Assembly: GCA_025057615.1 (NCBI GenBank)
Contig: JANXBF010000009.1
Span: forward strand, 1-45,771
DNA: 45,771 nucleotides
DNA from: Candidatus Calescibacterium sp.
GTDB taxonomy: Bacteria > DRYD01
Direction of reading: 5' to 3'
Under the pieces are notes generated by a model. It had not been told where the DNA came from and searched no databases. It saw only the letters and a list, made by a program, of their open reading frames with translations. Made by a program: the position numbers and the translations under genes. Positions 16,196 to 24,000 of this stretch are shown piece by piece. How positions within the stretch are numbered: the first letter of the stretch is position 1; each line of letters opens with the position of its first letter.

Positions 16196-16702
16196 ATGGT
16201 ATTGCAAAAATTGGAAGAATCCATAAATTTCATAGTTTCTCAAATGGAGTTAAATAACATAGAATATGTGGATTTTGAACAAAAAGATGGGGATAAAACC
16301 TCATTAAAAATAAAAATAGTCAAACAAAATACTAATAGCAAATACATAAATATAGAATCTCCACAAACAATCAAAATTGACTCCGAATTACCAAACAATA
16401 AAGATAATCTCAATCAAGATTCAAAAGATCTTGGAGGATTCAAAATAAAATACATAGAAGACAATAAGCTTTATATAATCTCAACTCTAGTAGGAAAACT
16501 TAAACTTGATAGAAAAATAAATATAGGGGATATAATAAATCCAAAACAAAAAATAGGAGAAATAGAAATATTAAACATAAAAAACCCTATTTCGTTAGAA
16601 TTCAAAATAAGAATACTAGATATAATGACTAACTTTGAAGACAATGTTGATTACGGAAAAATTTTAATATTAGCAGAAAGGATAGAAGATGGAAATAGTT
16701 AG
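16196..16702 (+). CDS. biotin carboxyl carrier (AccB)-like protein without the biotinyl lysine
   Basis: 168 residues with the layout of AccB. The N-terminal helix (LQKLEESINFIVSQMELNNIEYVDFEQ) resembles AccB's, a polar Asn/Asp/Lys linker runs over residues 45-82, and a C-terminal beta sandwich (residues 83-165) follows the biotinyl-domain pattern: VGKLKL..., INIGDIINPKQKIGEIEILNIKNPI, VDYGKILILAE. The motif that should read EAMKM reads EILNI, placing Asn at the biotinylated Lys; a Lys lies two residues later. If the alignment is right this cannot be biotinylated in the usual way. Its stop overlaps the rseP start by 14 bp. A structural or regulatory role is possible; no carboxylase genes are nearby. 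Confidence 0.55.
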   Translation: MVLQKLEESINFIVSQMELNNIEYVDFEQKDGDKTSLKIKIVKQNTNSKYINIESPQTIKIDSELPNNKDNLNQDSKDLGGFKIKYIEDNKLYIISTLVGKLKLDRKINIGDIINPKQKIGEIEILNIKNPISLEFKIRILDIMTNFEDNVDYGKILILAERIEDGNS

Positions 16703-17786
16703 TGTAATACTTGTTATTATTGCTTTTTTCTTCATTATATTATTTCATGAATTTGGACACTATTTGGGGTGTAAGCTTGTTAAAGTAAAAGTTGAAGAGT
16801 TCTCTATTGGTTTGGGTAAAGAATTATGGTCAAAAAGAATTGGAGATACCAAATTCAGTTTCAGACTACTACCAATTGGCGGATACGTTCTGCCTGAAGG
16901 AGAAGAATATAAAAAAGATCAAGAATTATCAGAAACAAACTTCTATTCTAAACCTCTTTGGGCAAGATTAATAATAATAGCACTTGGACCAATATTTAAT
17001 TACATTCTGGCTATAATAATCTTCTTTTTCTTATATAGCATATACGATTATAAAATAACAACAGAAGTACTAATGGTGGCTCCAAATACACCTGCACAAA
17101 AAGCCGGGTTAAAACCCGGAGATATTATAACAAAAATAGACTCAATAAAATTCGATTACTACGAAGGCCAAAAACTAATAGAATACATACACCAAAGTAA
17201 AGACAGAACATTAGAAATTGAAATAAAAAGAGGAAATGAAACGAAAACTTTTAGGATACAAACAGTCTACAACAAAGATCATAATTTTTCTTATATAGGT
17301 TTCAATCCTAAAAAAGCAACAGTATATAGCATTAACCCTATTAGAGGAATAAAAGAATCGTTATTTACAACCTATGATCTAACAATAAAATATCTCAAAG
17401 TAATAATAAGTATCTTTAGTGGAAGCATACCATTAAAAACAGTTGTTGAGCAGTCTGCAGGTCCAATAGGAATAACAAAAATAATGTATGACTTCGCTAA
17501 CAATGGTATCTACAATTATTTGGTTCTCGTTGCTTTTATAAATATTGTCATAGGTTTATTTAACTTATTTCCTTTTCCCGCTTTGGATGGAGGAAGAATA
17601 CTCTTCATCTTAATAAACTACTTATTAATAGGTATTTCAAAAATTACCAAAAAGAAAATATCAATTGAACCAGATAAAGAAGAAATATTTCACAAAGTAG
17701 GATTAGCTTTGTTGTTAATACTCATAGTATTTATTTCTTATAATGATATAGTAAGAATAATAAGAGGTGAAAATTTTATTAAGTAG
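16689..17786 (+). CDS. rseP: RseP/site-2 intramembrane zinc metalloprotease
   Basis: A 365-residue membrane protease. The zinc motif HEFGH is in the first membrane helix (about residues 20-24). A periplasmic PDZ domain follows (APNTPAQKAGLKPGDIITKID, about 136-156). The C-terminal third has the second active-site motif NLFPFPALDGGRILF with the catalytic Asp, and a last membrane segment. The family cuts anti-sigma factors or signal-peptide remnants inside the membrane. It starts within the AccB-like gene (14-bp overlap), so is translationally coupled. tRNA-Leu begins 22 bp after its stop, so the tRNA is probably cut out of the same transcript. Confidence 0.94.
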   Translation: MEIVSVILVIIAFFFIILFHEFGHYLGCKLVKVKVEEFSIGLGKELWSKRIGDTKFSFRLLPIGGYVLPEGEEYKKDQELSETNFYSKPLWARLIIIALGPIFNYILAIIIFFFLYSIYDYKITTEVLMVAPNTPAQKAGLKPGDIITKIDSIKFDYYEGQKLIEYIHQSKDRTLEIEIKRGNETKTFRIQTVYNKDHNFSYIGFNPKKATVYSINPIRGIKESLFTTYDLTIKYLKVIISIFSGSIPLKTVVEQSAGPIGITKIMYDFANNGIYNYLVLVAFINIVIGLFNLFPFPALDGGRILFILINYLLIGISKITKKKISIEPDKEEIFHKVGLALLLILIVFISYNDIVRIIRGENFIK

Positions 17787-17808
17787 AATTAATAAGAGAA
17801 GGGGTTAA

Positions 17809-17894
17809 GCCGGAGTGGCGGAATTGGCAGACGCAGGAGACTCAAAATCTCCCGGAGCTCGCACTCCGTGTGGGTTCGAGTCCCACCTCCGGCA
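17809..17894 (+). tRNA. tRNA-Leu (anticodon CAA)
   Basis: An 86-base class II tRNA. Acceptor GCCGGAG pairs with CTCCGGC, the anticodon stem GGAGA/TCTCC encloses CTCAAAA with anticodon CAA, a long variable arm follows (CGGAGCTCGCACTCCG), and the T loop is GTTCGAGTC. CCA is not encoded. It lies 22 bp after rseP and 9 bp before the start codon of the nuclease gene, with no room for a separate promoter or terminator. Confidence 0.97.
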
Positions 17895-17903
17895 AATAGC
17901 AAA

Positions 17904-18467
17904 ATGAAACTTAAGAAGGTTCAGGTTTATCAATTGGCAACAGATATAGTTACAGATGATGCTGTTGTCATCCTGAAAGAAGAAAACGGAACAGCAATAC
18001 TACCAATAATTATTGGACACTTTGAAGCTTCAAGCATAGCAATAGCCTTAGAAAAACTTAAAATTGAAAGACCTATGACACATGATTTAATCAAAAATAT
18101 ACTTGAAATACTAGACATAAAAATCCAAAAAGTGGTAATAACAGAATTAAAAGGTTCAACATACTATGCAACAATATATATACAAAAAGAAAATAAAGTA
18201 ATAGAAGTTGATGCAAGACCAAGTGACAGTATAGCAATAGCTGTAAGATTAGGATGTCCTATATTCGTAAATGAAAGCTTACTTCAAACACTACCAATAC
18301 TTGAGTATACAGAAAAAACATCTGAAGTCAAAAGTATATCCTCTATACCTGAAGATGAGGAAAAAGAAAAATTTAAGCAATTTTTAGAAAAAATAAAACC
18401 AACAGATTTTATAAAATATTTTCAAGAAGAACAGAAAAAAGAAGATCAACAAGAAAGGGATAGCTAA
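17904..18467 (+). CDS. bifunctional nuclease (BFN/DUF151) domain protein
   Basis: 187 residues. The BFN domain fills residues 1-140 (LKKVQVYQLATDIVTDDAVVILKEENGTAILPIIIGHFEASSIAIALE, and DARPSDSIAIAVRLGCPIFV with the conserved D-x-R-P-S-D-x-I-A motif). A Lys/Glu-rich tail follows. BFN proteins have been reported as DNase/RNase in plants and bacteria, but many members are untested. The correct start is ATG 17904; a longer frame back to 17868 runs into the tRNA. Only 9 bases separate the tRNA 3' end from the ATG and there is no Shine-Dalgarno, so tRNA 3' processing would leave a nearly leaderless mRNA. The stop is 2 bp before mtnP. Confidence 0.88.
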   Translation: MKLKKVQVYQLATDIVTDDAVVILKEENGTAILPIIIGHFEASSIAIALEKLKIERPMTHDLIKNILEILDIKIQKVVITELKGSTYYATIYIQKENKVIEVDARPSDSIAIAVRLGCPIFVNESLLQTLPILEYTEKTSEVKSISSIPEDEEKEKFKQFLEKIKPTDFIKYFQEEQKKEDQQERDS

Positions 18468-18469
18468 CC

Positions 18470-19288
18470 ATGTATAAAGCAGATATAGGTGTATTAGGTG
18501 GAACCGGATTTTACTCATTTCTAAAATCCAAAGAAATAGTTGTTGAAACTCCATATGGGAGCACATCAGATAAAATAGCTTTGGCAGAAGTAGAAGGTAA
18601 AATAGTAGCTTTTCTACCAAGGCACGGAAAAGATCATAGATATCCACCATCAAAAATACCTTACAGAGCAAACATCTGGAGTTTTAAAAAACTAAATGTA
18701 AAGTACATTATAAGTCCATGCGCCGCTGGATCACTACAACCACATATAAAACCTGGGCATATAGTAATATTAGACCAAATATTTGATAGAACTTACAAAA
18801 GAGAAAACACATTTTACGAGGGACCAATAACAACACATATGTCGTTTGCTAACCCTTACAATGAATATTTAAGAAATTTGTTTATAAACAAAGCGAAACA
18901 GATGAATCTTCCATATCATGAAAAAGGAACAGTAGTAGTAATAGAAGGCCCTAGATTCTCAACAAAAGCAGAAAGTAAATTTTATTCACAAATGGGATTT
19001 GATGTAATAAACATGACGCAAATGCCAGAAGCAATATTAGCAAGAGAGTTAGAAATTCCATTCGTTGGAATAGCTTTAATTACAGATTATGATGTTGGAC
19101 TAGAAGGACATCCAGAAATAGAACCAGTTTCTCATAAAATAGCAGTAGAAAATTTTCTAAAAAATCAAGAAAAACTAAAAGAATTAATATTAAACACCAT
19201 AAAAGACATAGATTTAAATAGAGAAGAAGAAGAAAACAAAGCTTTAGAAAATGCCAGATTTTCTGTGGATTGCATCAAATTATTTTGA
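18470..19288 (+). CDS. mtnP: S-methyl-5'-thioadenosine phosphorylase
   Basis: A 272-residue purine phosphorylase family enzyme cleaving 5'-methylthioadenosine to adenine and methylthioribose-1-phosphate (polyamine/SAM salvage). Motifs: GVLGGTGFYSFL at the N terminus, FLPRHGKDHRYPPSKIPYRANIW (the MTAP phosphate and substrate region), GHIVILDQIFDRT, VVVIEGPRFSTKAESKFY, INMTQMPEAILARELEIPF and ITDYDVG with the base-contacting Asp. Shine-Dalgarno AAGGGA lies about 10 bases before ATG, inside the previous gene. The C terminus has a Lys/Glu-rich tail. Inosine-preferring relatives exist, but the PRHGKDH/NMT pattern fits MTAP. Confidence 0.93.
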   Translation: MYKADIGVLGGTGFYSFLKSKEIVVETPYGSTSDKIALAEVEGKIVAFLPRHGKDHRYPPSKIPYRANIWSFKKLNVKYIISPCAAGSLQPHIKPGHIVILDQIFDRTYKRENTFYEGPITTHMSFANPYNEYLRNLFINKAKQMNLPYHEKGTVVVIEGPRFSTKAESKFYSQMGFDVINMTQMPEAILARELEIPFVGIALITDYDVGLEGHPEIEPVSHKIAVENFLKNQEKLKELILNTIKDIDLNREEEENKALENARFSVDCIKLF

Positions 19289-19307
19289 AAATACATAAAA
19301 AAATACT

Positions 19308-19859
19308 GTGAATAGAAAGTCTATTAAATTAGGTTCAAAATTATTGGAAATAGTTTTGGGAGATATAACAAATCAACCAGACATAGAAGCAATCGTCAAT
19401 TCTGCTAATAGAGATTTGAAACCAGGAGGGGGGGTCTCTGGAGCCATACATAAAAAAGCAGGCCCACAATTATATGAATCCTCAAAAAAATTGGCCCCCA
19501 TAAAAGTATCACAAGCAGTTATCACAGAAGGTTTCAATTTACCCAACAAGTACGTCATACATACCTTGGGACCAGTATTTGGAGTTGATAAACCAGAAAG
19601 TGAACTATTAAAACAAACATACATAAACTGTATTCAATTGGCTGACAAATATAACATAAAGTCCATAGCTTTTCCATCTATTTCAACTGGAATATTTGGA
19701 TATCCGATAGAATCAGCTTCGCATATAGCAATAAAAACTATAGAAACAGAATTACCGAAAACAAAAATAGATTTAGTCCGAATAGTATTATATACTCTCG
19801 AAGACTATAAGGTTTATGAAGGGGTTGTAGCTCAAAAGGACAGAGCGTTGCCCTCCTAA
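19308..19859 (+). CDS. macro domain (ADP-ribose-binding) protein whose frame ends inside tRNA-Arg
   Basis: 183 codons. The macro fold is clear: IVLGDITNQPDIEAIVNSANRDLKPGGGVSGAIHKKAG at the N terminus, VIHTLGPVFG, and IAFPSISTGIFGYPIESASHIA, the ADP-ribose phosphate loop. Such proteins bind or hydrolyse ADP-ribose adducts or O-acetyl-ADP-ribose. The GTG at 19308 lacks a clear Shine-Dalgarno. The natural domain end is about EDYKVYE; no stop follows there. Translation continues for 12 codons (GVVAQKDRALPS) through the first half of tRNA-Arg and stops at TAA 19857-19859, which overlaps anticodon base 36. Excision of the tRNA would therefore remove the stop codon. Confidence 0.88.
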   Translation: MNRKSIKLGSKLLEIVLGDITNQPDIEAIVNSANRDLKPGGGVSGAIHKKAGPQLYESSKKLAPIKVSQAVITEGFNLPNKYVIHTLGPVFGVDKPESELLKQTYINCIQLADKYNIKSIAFPSISTGIFGYPIESASHIAIKTIETELPKTKIDLVRIVLYTLEDYKVYEGVVAQKDRALPS

Positions 19860-19894
19860 GGCAAAGGTTGCCGGTTCGATTCCGGCCAACCCCA
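19821..19894 (+). tRNA. tRNA-Arg (anticodon CCT)
   Basis: A 74-base tRNA. Acceptor GGGGTTG/CAACCCC, D arm with AGCTCAAAAGGACAGAGC, anticodon stem TTGCC/GGCAA with loop CTCCTAA (anticodon CCT, reading AGG), T arm GCCGG-TTCGATT-CCGGC. CCA is not encoded. Its first 39 bases are also the last codons and stop of the macro-domain gene, and its 3' end lies 11 bp before dnaA. Confidence 0.97.
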
Positions 19895-19905
19895 AATTCT
19901 AAAAA

Positions 19906-21195
19906 ATGGAAAAAGAACTCCTTAATCTATTCATAGATGAACTCGGTCAAATCGCTTACGACATATGTTTCAACATAAGTAACTCATCAATAGATAAAAA
20001 CGAAAAAAAGATGAATATAATAACTACTGACAGCTCAATAAAAGAATGGATAGAAAAAAAATATTCCCCACTAATAAAAGAAGTATTAGAAAAATACTTT
20101 AATGATGATTCCTGGACAATAGAAGTTAAAGTAAAAGATAATGAACAAGAAATAGTAGAAACATCTTTAGATATATTAAATCCATTTTTTAATTTTGACA
20201 ATTTCGTAGTAGGTAATAGTAACCAATTTGCATACGCAGCTTCATTAGCAGTTGCTCAGAAACCAGGTAAAGCCTATAACCCTTTATTCATATATGGATC
20301 AACAGGATTGGGAAAAACACATTTATTACATGCAATAGGTAATCTGGCTTACAAAAGAAAAATATCAAAAAAAATAATATATATAACATCAGAAAGATTT
20401 ATAAATGATCTTGTTAACTCCATAAAAGAAAAAAAAATAGAAGATTTCAGAAATAAATATAGGAAAGCGGAAGTACTACTAATTGATGATATTCAATTTA
20501 TAAGTGGAAAAGAAAGAACACAAGAAGAATTATTCCACACATTTAATGAATTATATTTAGATAATAAACAAATAGTACTCACAAGTGATAGACCACCAAA
20601 AGACCTAGAAGGAATAGAAGAAAGGCTAAAATCCAGATTCCAATCCGGTCTAATTGCAGACGTTCAACTACCAGATTTTGAAACTCGTAAGGCAATACTA
20701 AAGAAAAAAATAGAAAACTATAATATAGATTTTGATGAACAGGTTGTAGATTTTTTAGCACAAAAATTCAGAAACAATATAAGAGAAATAGAAGGAGCCA
20801 TAATTAAAATAGTAGCATACGTCAATCTTAATAAAATTAATATTGAAAAAGTAAAAATAGAACATATTTCAGAAATAATAAAAGACGTAACAATAGATGA
20901 CAATAAAATAACTCCTGAAAACATAATAGACACAGTATCAGAATATTTCAGTGTAACCAAAGATGAAATATTTTCTAATTCAAGGGAAAAGAGAATAGTC
21001 TACCCTAGACATGTAATAACCTATCTACTGAGAGATATACTAGGCCTCTCTTTTAAAGGAATAGGAAGCTATTTAAAAAAAGATCATACCACTATAATGC
21101 ATTCTTATGAAAAAATTAATATAATGTTAGCAAGTCCCAAAGTATACAAAGATATAACGAATATTAAGGAAAAATTATATGATAAATATCACTAA
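19906..21195 (+). CDS. dnaA: chromosomal replication initiator protein DnaA
   Basis: 429 residues. A short domain I lies at 1-80, then the AAA+ core with Walker A IYGSTGLGKTHLLHAIGN (about 129-146), Walker B VLLIDDIQFISGKERTQEE, sensor LTSDRPPKDLEGIEERLKSRF, and the DNA-binding domain IV with REKRIVYPRHVITYLLRD and the box-contacting DHTTIMHS (about 394-401). It melts and organises the replication origin. The start is 11 bases after tRNA-Arg and has no Shine-Dalgarno. No DnaA-box cluster or dnaN lies next to it, so the origin is probably elsewhere. Last large gene of the plus-strand island. Confidence 0.97.
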   Translation: MEKELLNLFIDELGQIAYDICFNISNSSIDKNEKKMNIITTDSSIKEWIEKKYSPLIKEVLEKYFNDDSWTIEVKVKDNEQEIVETSLDILNPFFNFDNFVVGNSNQFAYAASLAVAQKPGKAYNPLFIYGSTGLGKTHLLHAIGNLAYKRKISKKIIYITSERFINDLVNSIKEKKIEDFRNKYRKAEVLLIDDIQFISGKERTQEELFHTFNELYLDNKQIVLTSDRPPKDLEGIEERLKSRFQSGLIADVQLPDFETRKAILKKKIENYNIDFDEQVVDFLAQKFRNNIREIEGAIIKIVAYVNLNKINIEKVKIEHISEIIKDVTIDDNKITPENIIDTVSEYFSVTKDEIFSNSREKRIVYPRHVITYLLRDILGLSFKGIGSYLKKDHTTIMHSYEKINIMLASPKVYKDITNIKEKLYDKYH

Positions 21196-21263
21196 ATCCA
21201 GCCTAATCTAATTTTAACATTTTTTTTACAATCTACAAAACAACAAAATGATAAACATAAAAA

Positions 21264-21269
21264 TATAAT
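21264..21269 (+). promoter_or_regulatory. possible -10 box (TATAAT) for the 56-residue gene
   Basis: A perfect TATAAT 40 bases before the ATG at 21309, with an AAGGAG Shine-Dalgarno between. No clear -35 is visible at 17 bp. The upstream T8 tract (about 21220-21227) could help end the dnaA transcript. Confidence 0.35.
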
Positions 21270-21308
21270 TAGCATAGTTTACCAAAAATTAAAAAGGAGT
21301 TGATAAAA

Positions 21309-21479
21309 ATGACAAAAACAGCCGAAAAAGAAAAAGGAACAACTGTAAATGAAGAATACTCAAAAGAAAAGAAAAAAACGGTTGAAGAAATTTATTCAAC
21401 CAAGAATATCAACAAGATAGAGTTAATCAATTACGGCAGTTTAATTGTATACCTAATAAGGAAAGCTTTGGGTAAATAA
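21309..21479 (+). CDS. 56-residue charged protein, function unknown
   Basis: ATG 21309 has a good Shine-Dalgarno (AAGGAG, 9-base spacing) and the frame runs 56 codons to TAA 21477-21479. The N-terminal half is Lys/Glu-rich and polar (EKEKGTTVNEEYSKEKKK); the C-terminal half is amphipathic and basic (INKIELINYGSLIVYLIRKALGK). It converges on the minus-strand tRNA-Leu, whose 3' end lies 5 bp beyond the stop. No family recognised. The strong ribosome site argues for a real small gene. Confidence 0.6.
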   Translation: MTKTAEKEKGTTVNEEYSKEKKKTVEEIYSTKNINKIELINYGSLIVYLIRKALGK

Positions 21480-21484
21480 CTTTT

Positions 21485-21569
21485 TGGGGGAGGCGGGAGT
21501 TGAACCCGCACGGGAGTGATTCCCATTGGATCCTAAGTCCAACGCGTCTTCCATTTCCGCCACTCCCCC
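21485..21569 (-). tRNA. tRNA-Leu (anticodon TAG)
   Basis: An 85-base class II tRNA on the minus strand. Acceptor GGGGGAG/CTCCCCC, anticodon stem TTGGA/TCCAA with loop CTTAGGA (anticodon TAG), long variable arm (TGGGAATCACTCCCG), T loop GTTCAACTC. CCA is not encoded. It begins 11 bp after the stop of the GH3 gene, so it is probably processed from that transcript. Confidence 0.96.
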
Positions 21570-21580
21570 CACTATTATCT

Positions 21581-23053
21581 TTATACTATCTCAATCCTAT
21601 TTATTCCTTCTACAAATTTTGATAACCATTTCGTTAAATTGAGTAAATGAACTTCTGAAAACCCACCAATATTGACAACATAGTCCCCTCTGATAAATGG
21701 ATTTGAAAAACTCAATACAAAAACATCTTTGTTTAAACTTCCCAATTTATCAATAAAAAACTGGTATGAATTATCCATAACCAAATAGCATACTAAAACG
21801 GGAGATTTAAAATCCACACTCTTAATAACATTATCAACTTGATTAGGATCCAAAATTTCAACAAAATTGATGTTATTGAATTTACCTCCAAAAAAAGATC
21901 TCAAAAGTGACTCAATTTTCTGATTTATACCAATTAATTTTATGTAATTACTACTCAGAATGAAAATTGTTGGTAAGTCAGAAGTAAAAAAACTCTTAAA
22001 TATCTTCTCGTTACCCTTTTGAATAATTGGAATTTCATAATCATTAAACATCCATTTTTTCAACTTTTTTAATTCTTCAAGAATACTTTCATAATTTTCT
22101 AATTTTTTCAGCCTCTTTAAAAATCTGTTTATTTTTTGACATTTCGAAAACACCAATTCTCTGAATTGTAAGTCTTTTTCTGCTCTATCAGCTAAAAACT
22201 CTATAGATCTCATTTTCAATTCATCATCACCAAGTATCAATAGAACATCAATACCAGCGTAAAGAGAATTAAGTAAGACGTCTTCCCATTTAAAATTTTT
22301 CAAAGCTTTCATGTTAAGAGCATCAGAAAAAATTAATCCATCATAAGGCTGATACAAATCAAGGACTTTTTTAGACATAGTGGCAGGAAAATTATCAACA
22401 TTTTCATAAACCACATGGGCAGACATTATAGATGGAAGTATAGATTTATTAAAAATGAATGGATACAGATGTTCGTCAGTTAATGTAGAAACCGGTAAAT
22501 CTAAGTGACTATCAACATTAGTATCTCCATGGCCAGGAAAATGTTTACCAGTACACAAAATATTAACCTCATTATATGCTCGAATATACATTTTGGAAAA
22601 GATAGAAACTTTATGACTGTCATTACCAAAACTTCTAACCCCAATTATAGGGTTTTCATTATTGGTATTCACGTCCATAACAGGAGAAAAGTTAAGATTG
22701 AAACCCAAATATTTTAGGATCAACCCATTAAATTTAGCAACTAAATAAGCGTCACTTTCATTATTTATAGATGATTGCGAACAAACAGCAGGAAAATCAG
22801 GATAATCAAATCTGAATACCACTCCACCTTCTTGATCAACACTCCTAAAAACATCAACTCCAAACTTCTTTTCAAAAATATCAACATAATGTTCATTCAT
22901 CTCTTTTAGTTTCAGCCAACCGTTAGGTGAATGATCAACATCTTTATAAAACAGGATATAACCCGCAAATGGAAATTTGGTCAGAAAATTAGGATCCTGA
23001 ATATCTATCAGTATTAGTCTTGATACAATATTTTTCAAATCTATGTTTTTCAT
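21581..23053 (-). CDS. glycoside hydrolase family 3, NagZ-like beta-N-acetylglucosaminidase
   Basis: 490 residues with the GH3 barrel in residues 1-320: VDQEGGVVFRFDYPDFPA, FNLNFSPVMDVNTNNENPIIGVRSFG, the NagZ-type loop GKHFPGHGDTNVDSHLDLP (His acting as acid/base in NagZ-like members), and LIFSDALNMKAL with the nucleophile Asp. Residues 330-490 form a second, less conserved domain. There is no signal peptide, so a cytoplasmic role in cell-wall (muropeptide) recycling or breakdown of beta-linked amino sugars is likely. It follows proline dehydrogenase by 14 bp, and tRNA-Leu(TAG) follows it. Confidence 0.9.
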   Translation of the reverse strand: MKNIDLKNIVSRLILIDIQDPNFLTKFPFAGYILFYKDVDHSPNGWLKLKEMNEHYVDIFEKKFGVDVFRSVDQEGGVVFRFDYPDFPAVCSQSSINNESDAYLVAKFNGLILKYLGFNLNFSPVMDVNTNNENPIIGVRSFGNDSHKVSIFSKMYIRAYNEVNILCTGKHFPGHGDTNVDSHLDLPVSTLTDEHLYPFIFNKSILPSIMSAHVVYENVDNFPATMSKKVLDLYQPYDGLIFSDALNMKALKNFKWEDVLLNSLYAGIDVLLILGDDELKMRSIEFLADRAEKDLQFRELVFSKCQKINRFLKRLKKLENYESILEELKKLKKWMFNDYEIPIIQKGNEKIFKSFFTSDLPTIFILSSNYIKLIGINQKIESLLRSFFGGKFNNINFVEILDPNQVDNVIKSVDFKSPVLVCYLVMDNSYQFFIDKLGSLNKDVFVLSFSNPFIRGDYVVNIGGFSEVHLLNLTKWLSKFVEGINRIEIV

Positions 23054-23067
23054 TTCTATTTACCCCA

Positions 23068-24000
23068 TTATTTTTTTATTAATGAATAGAGTATAAGCAA
23101 CAAGTTTGATGGCTTCTCTGCTATTCTACGCACAAAGTATTCATACCAATCTGAACCTATGGGAATATAAAGCCTCAAGTTATACCCCTGTTCAATTACC
23201 TTCTTTTGTAGCTCTGGTCTAACTCCAAAAAGCATTTGAAACTCAAAATTCTCTTTAGATATCCCCTTATACTGAACATAATTCTTTATCCTTTCTATTA
23301 ACCTATGATCATGAGTAGCAAAAGCAGGATAAACTTTATCTACATTATCCAACATCTTTACAGAAATATTATAATAATTTTCATCAATCAATCTCCTATT
23401 AGGAAAAACCTTATCAAAAGGTTCCTTATAAGCTCCTTTACAAATTCTAATAATAGGTTTGGTATCCCACGTAAAAGAAAGTATCCTATCCTCTATATCT
23501 TTGGATGTTCTGTATAAATAAGATTGGAAAGTTATATCCAAATTATTATATTTCTCATCTTTTCTAAAAGTATCAAACATATTAAGAATATTATCAACAT
23601 ATATTGATTCTTCCATATCTATATGAACCCTCATATTGATCTGAGAAGCTATACTCAATATCTCACCCAAATTATTCTTACAATAATCATAATCAATAAG
23701 TAATCCTAAAGCTGTAAGTTTAACAGATATGGTAATGCCTTGGTAATTGGATACCTTTCGAATAATATCCATCAAATTGTCCTTATACTTTTCAACTTTA
23801 TCTTTTGAAGAATAATGTTCTCCCAAAAAAGAAATAGTAATTTTATAACCAGAACTCAAAATTTCATCTATCTTACCAACAAAAGAATCTATATTCTCTG
23901 CACCAACATATCTAAAAGCTAAAGATTTAATAGATGGTATCTTGCTAATACTCTTTGTAATAGGATTACCTAATAACGAAATAATAATTACTTTTAACAT
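23068..24000 (-). CDS. proline dehydrogenase, monofunctional
   Basis: A 310-residue FAD enzyme oxidising proline to pyrroline-5-carboxylate. Recognisable blocks are ISVKLTALGL, VHIDMEES, TFQSYLYRT, IRICKGAYKEP, FATHDHRLIE, FEFQMLFGVRPE and the substrate-binding RLYIPIGSDWYEYFVRRIAEKPSN. The size fits the stand-alone class, not the PutA fusion. The partner glutamate-semialdehyde dehydrogenase is in this window but about 20 kb away (43959-45560). The start ATG overlaps the stop of the ABC permease by one base (TAATG), so it sits at the end of the ABC operon. Confidence 0.93.
   Translation of the reverse strand: MLKVIIISLLGNPITKSISKIPSIKSLAFRYVGAENIDSFVGKIDEILSSGYKITISFLGEHYSSKDKVEKYKDNLMDIIRKVSNYQGITISVKLTALGLLIDYDYCKNNLGEILSIASQINMRVHIDMEESIYVDNILNMFDTFRKDEKYNNLDITFQSYLYRTSKDIEDRILSFTWDTKPIIRICKGAYKEPFDKVFPNRRLIDENYYNISVKMLDNVDKVYPAFATHDHRLIERIKNYVQYKGISKENFEFQMLFGVRPELQKKVIEQGYNLRLYIPIGSDWYEYFVRRIAEKPSNLLLILYSLIKK

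Noticed and set aside
17868-17903. Longer start of the BFN nuclease inside tRNA-Leu
   Set aside because: The extension would translate the T arm of the tRNA; ATG 17904 gives the normal family N terminus.
21196-21308. Replication origin directly downstream of dnaA
   Set aside because: No TTATCCACA-like boxes are present in the gap or between tRNA-Arg and dnaA.
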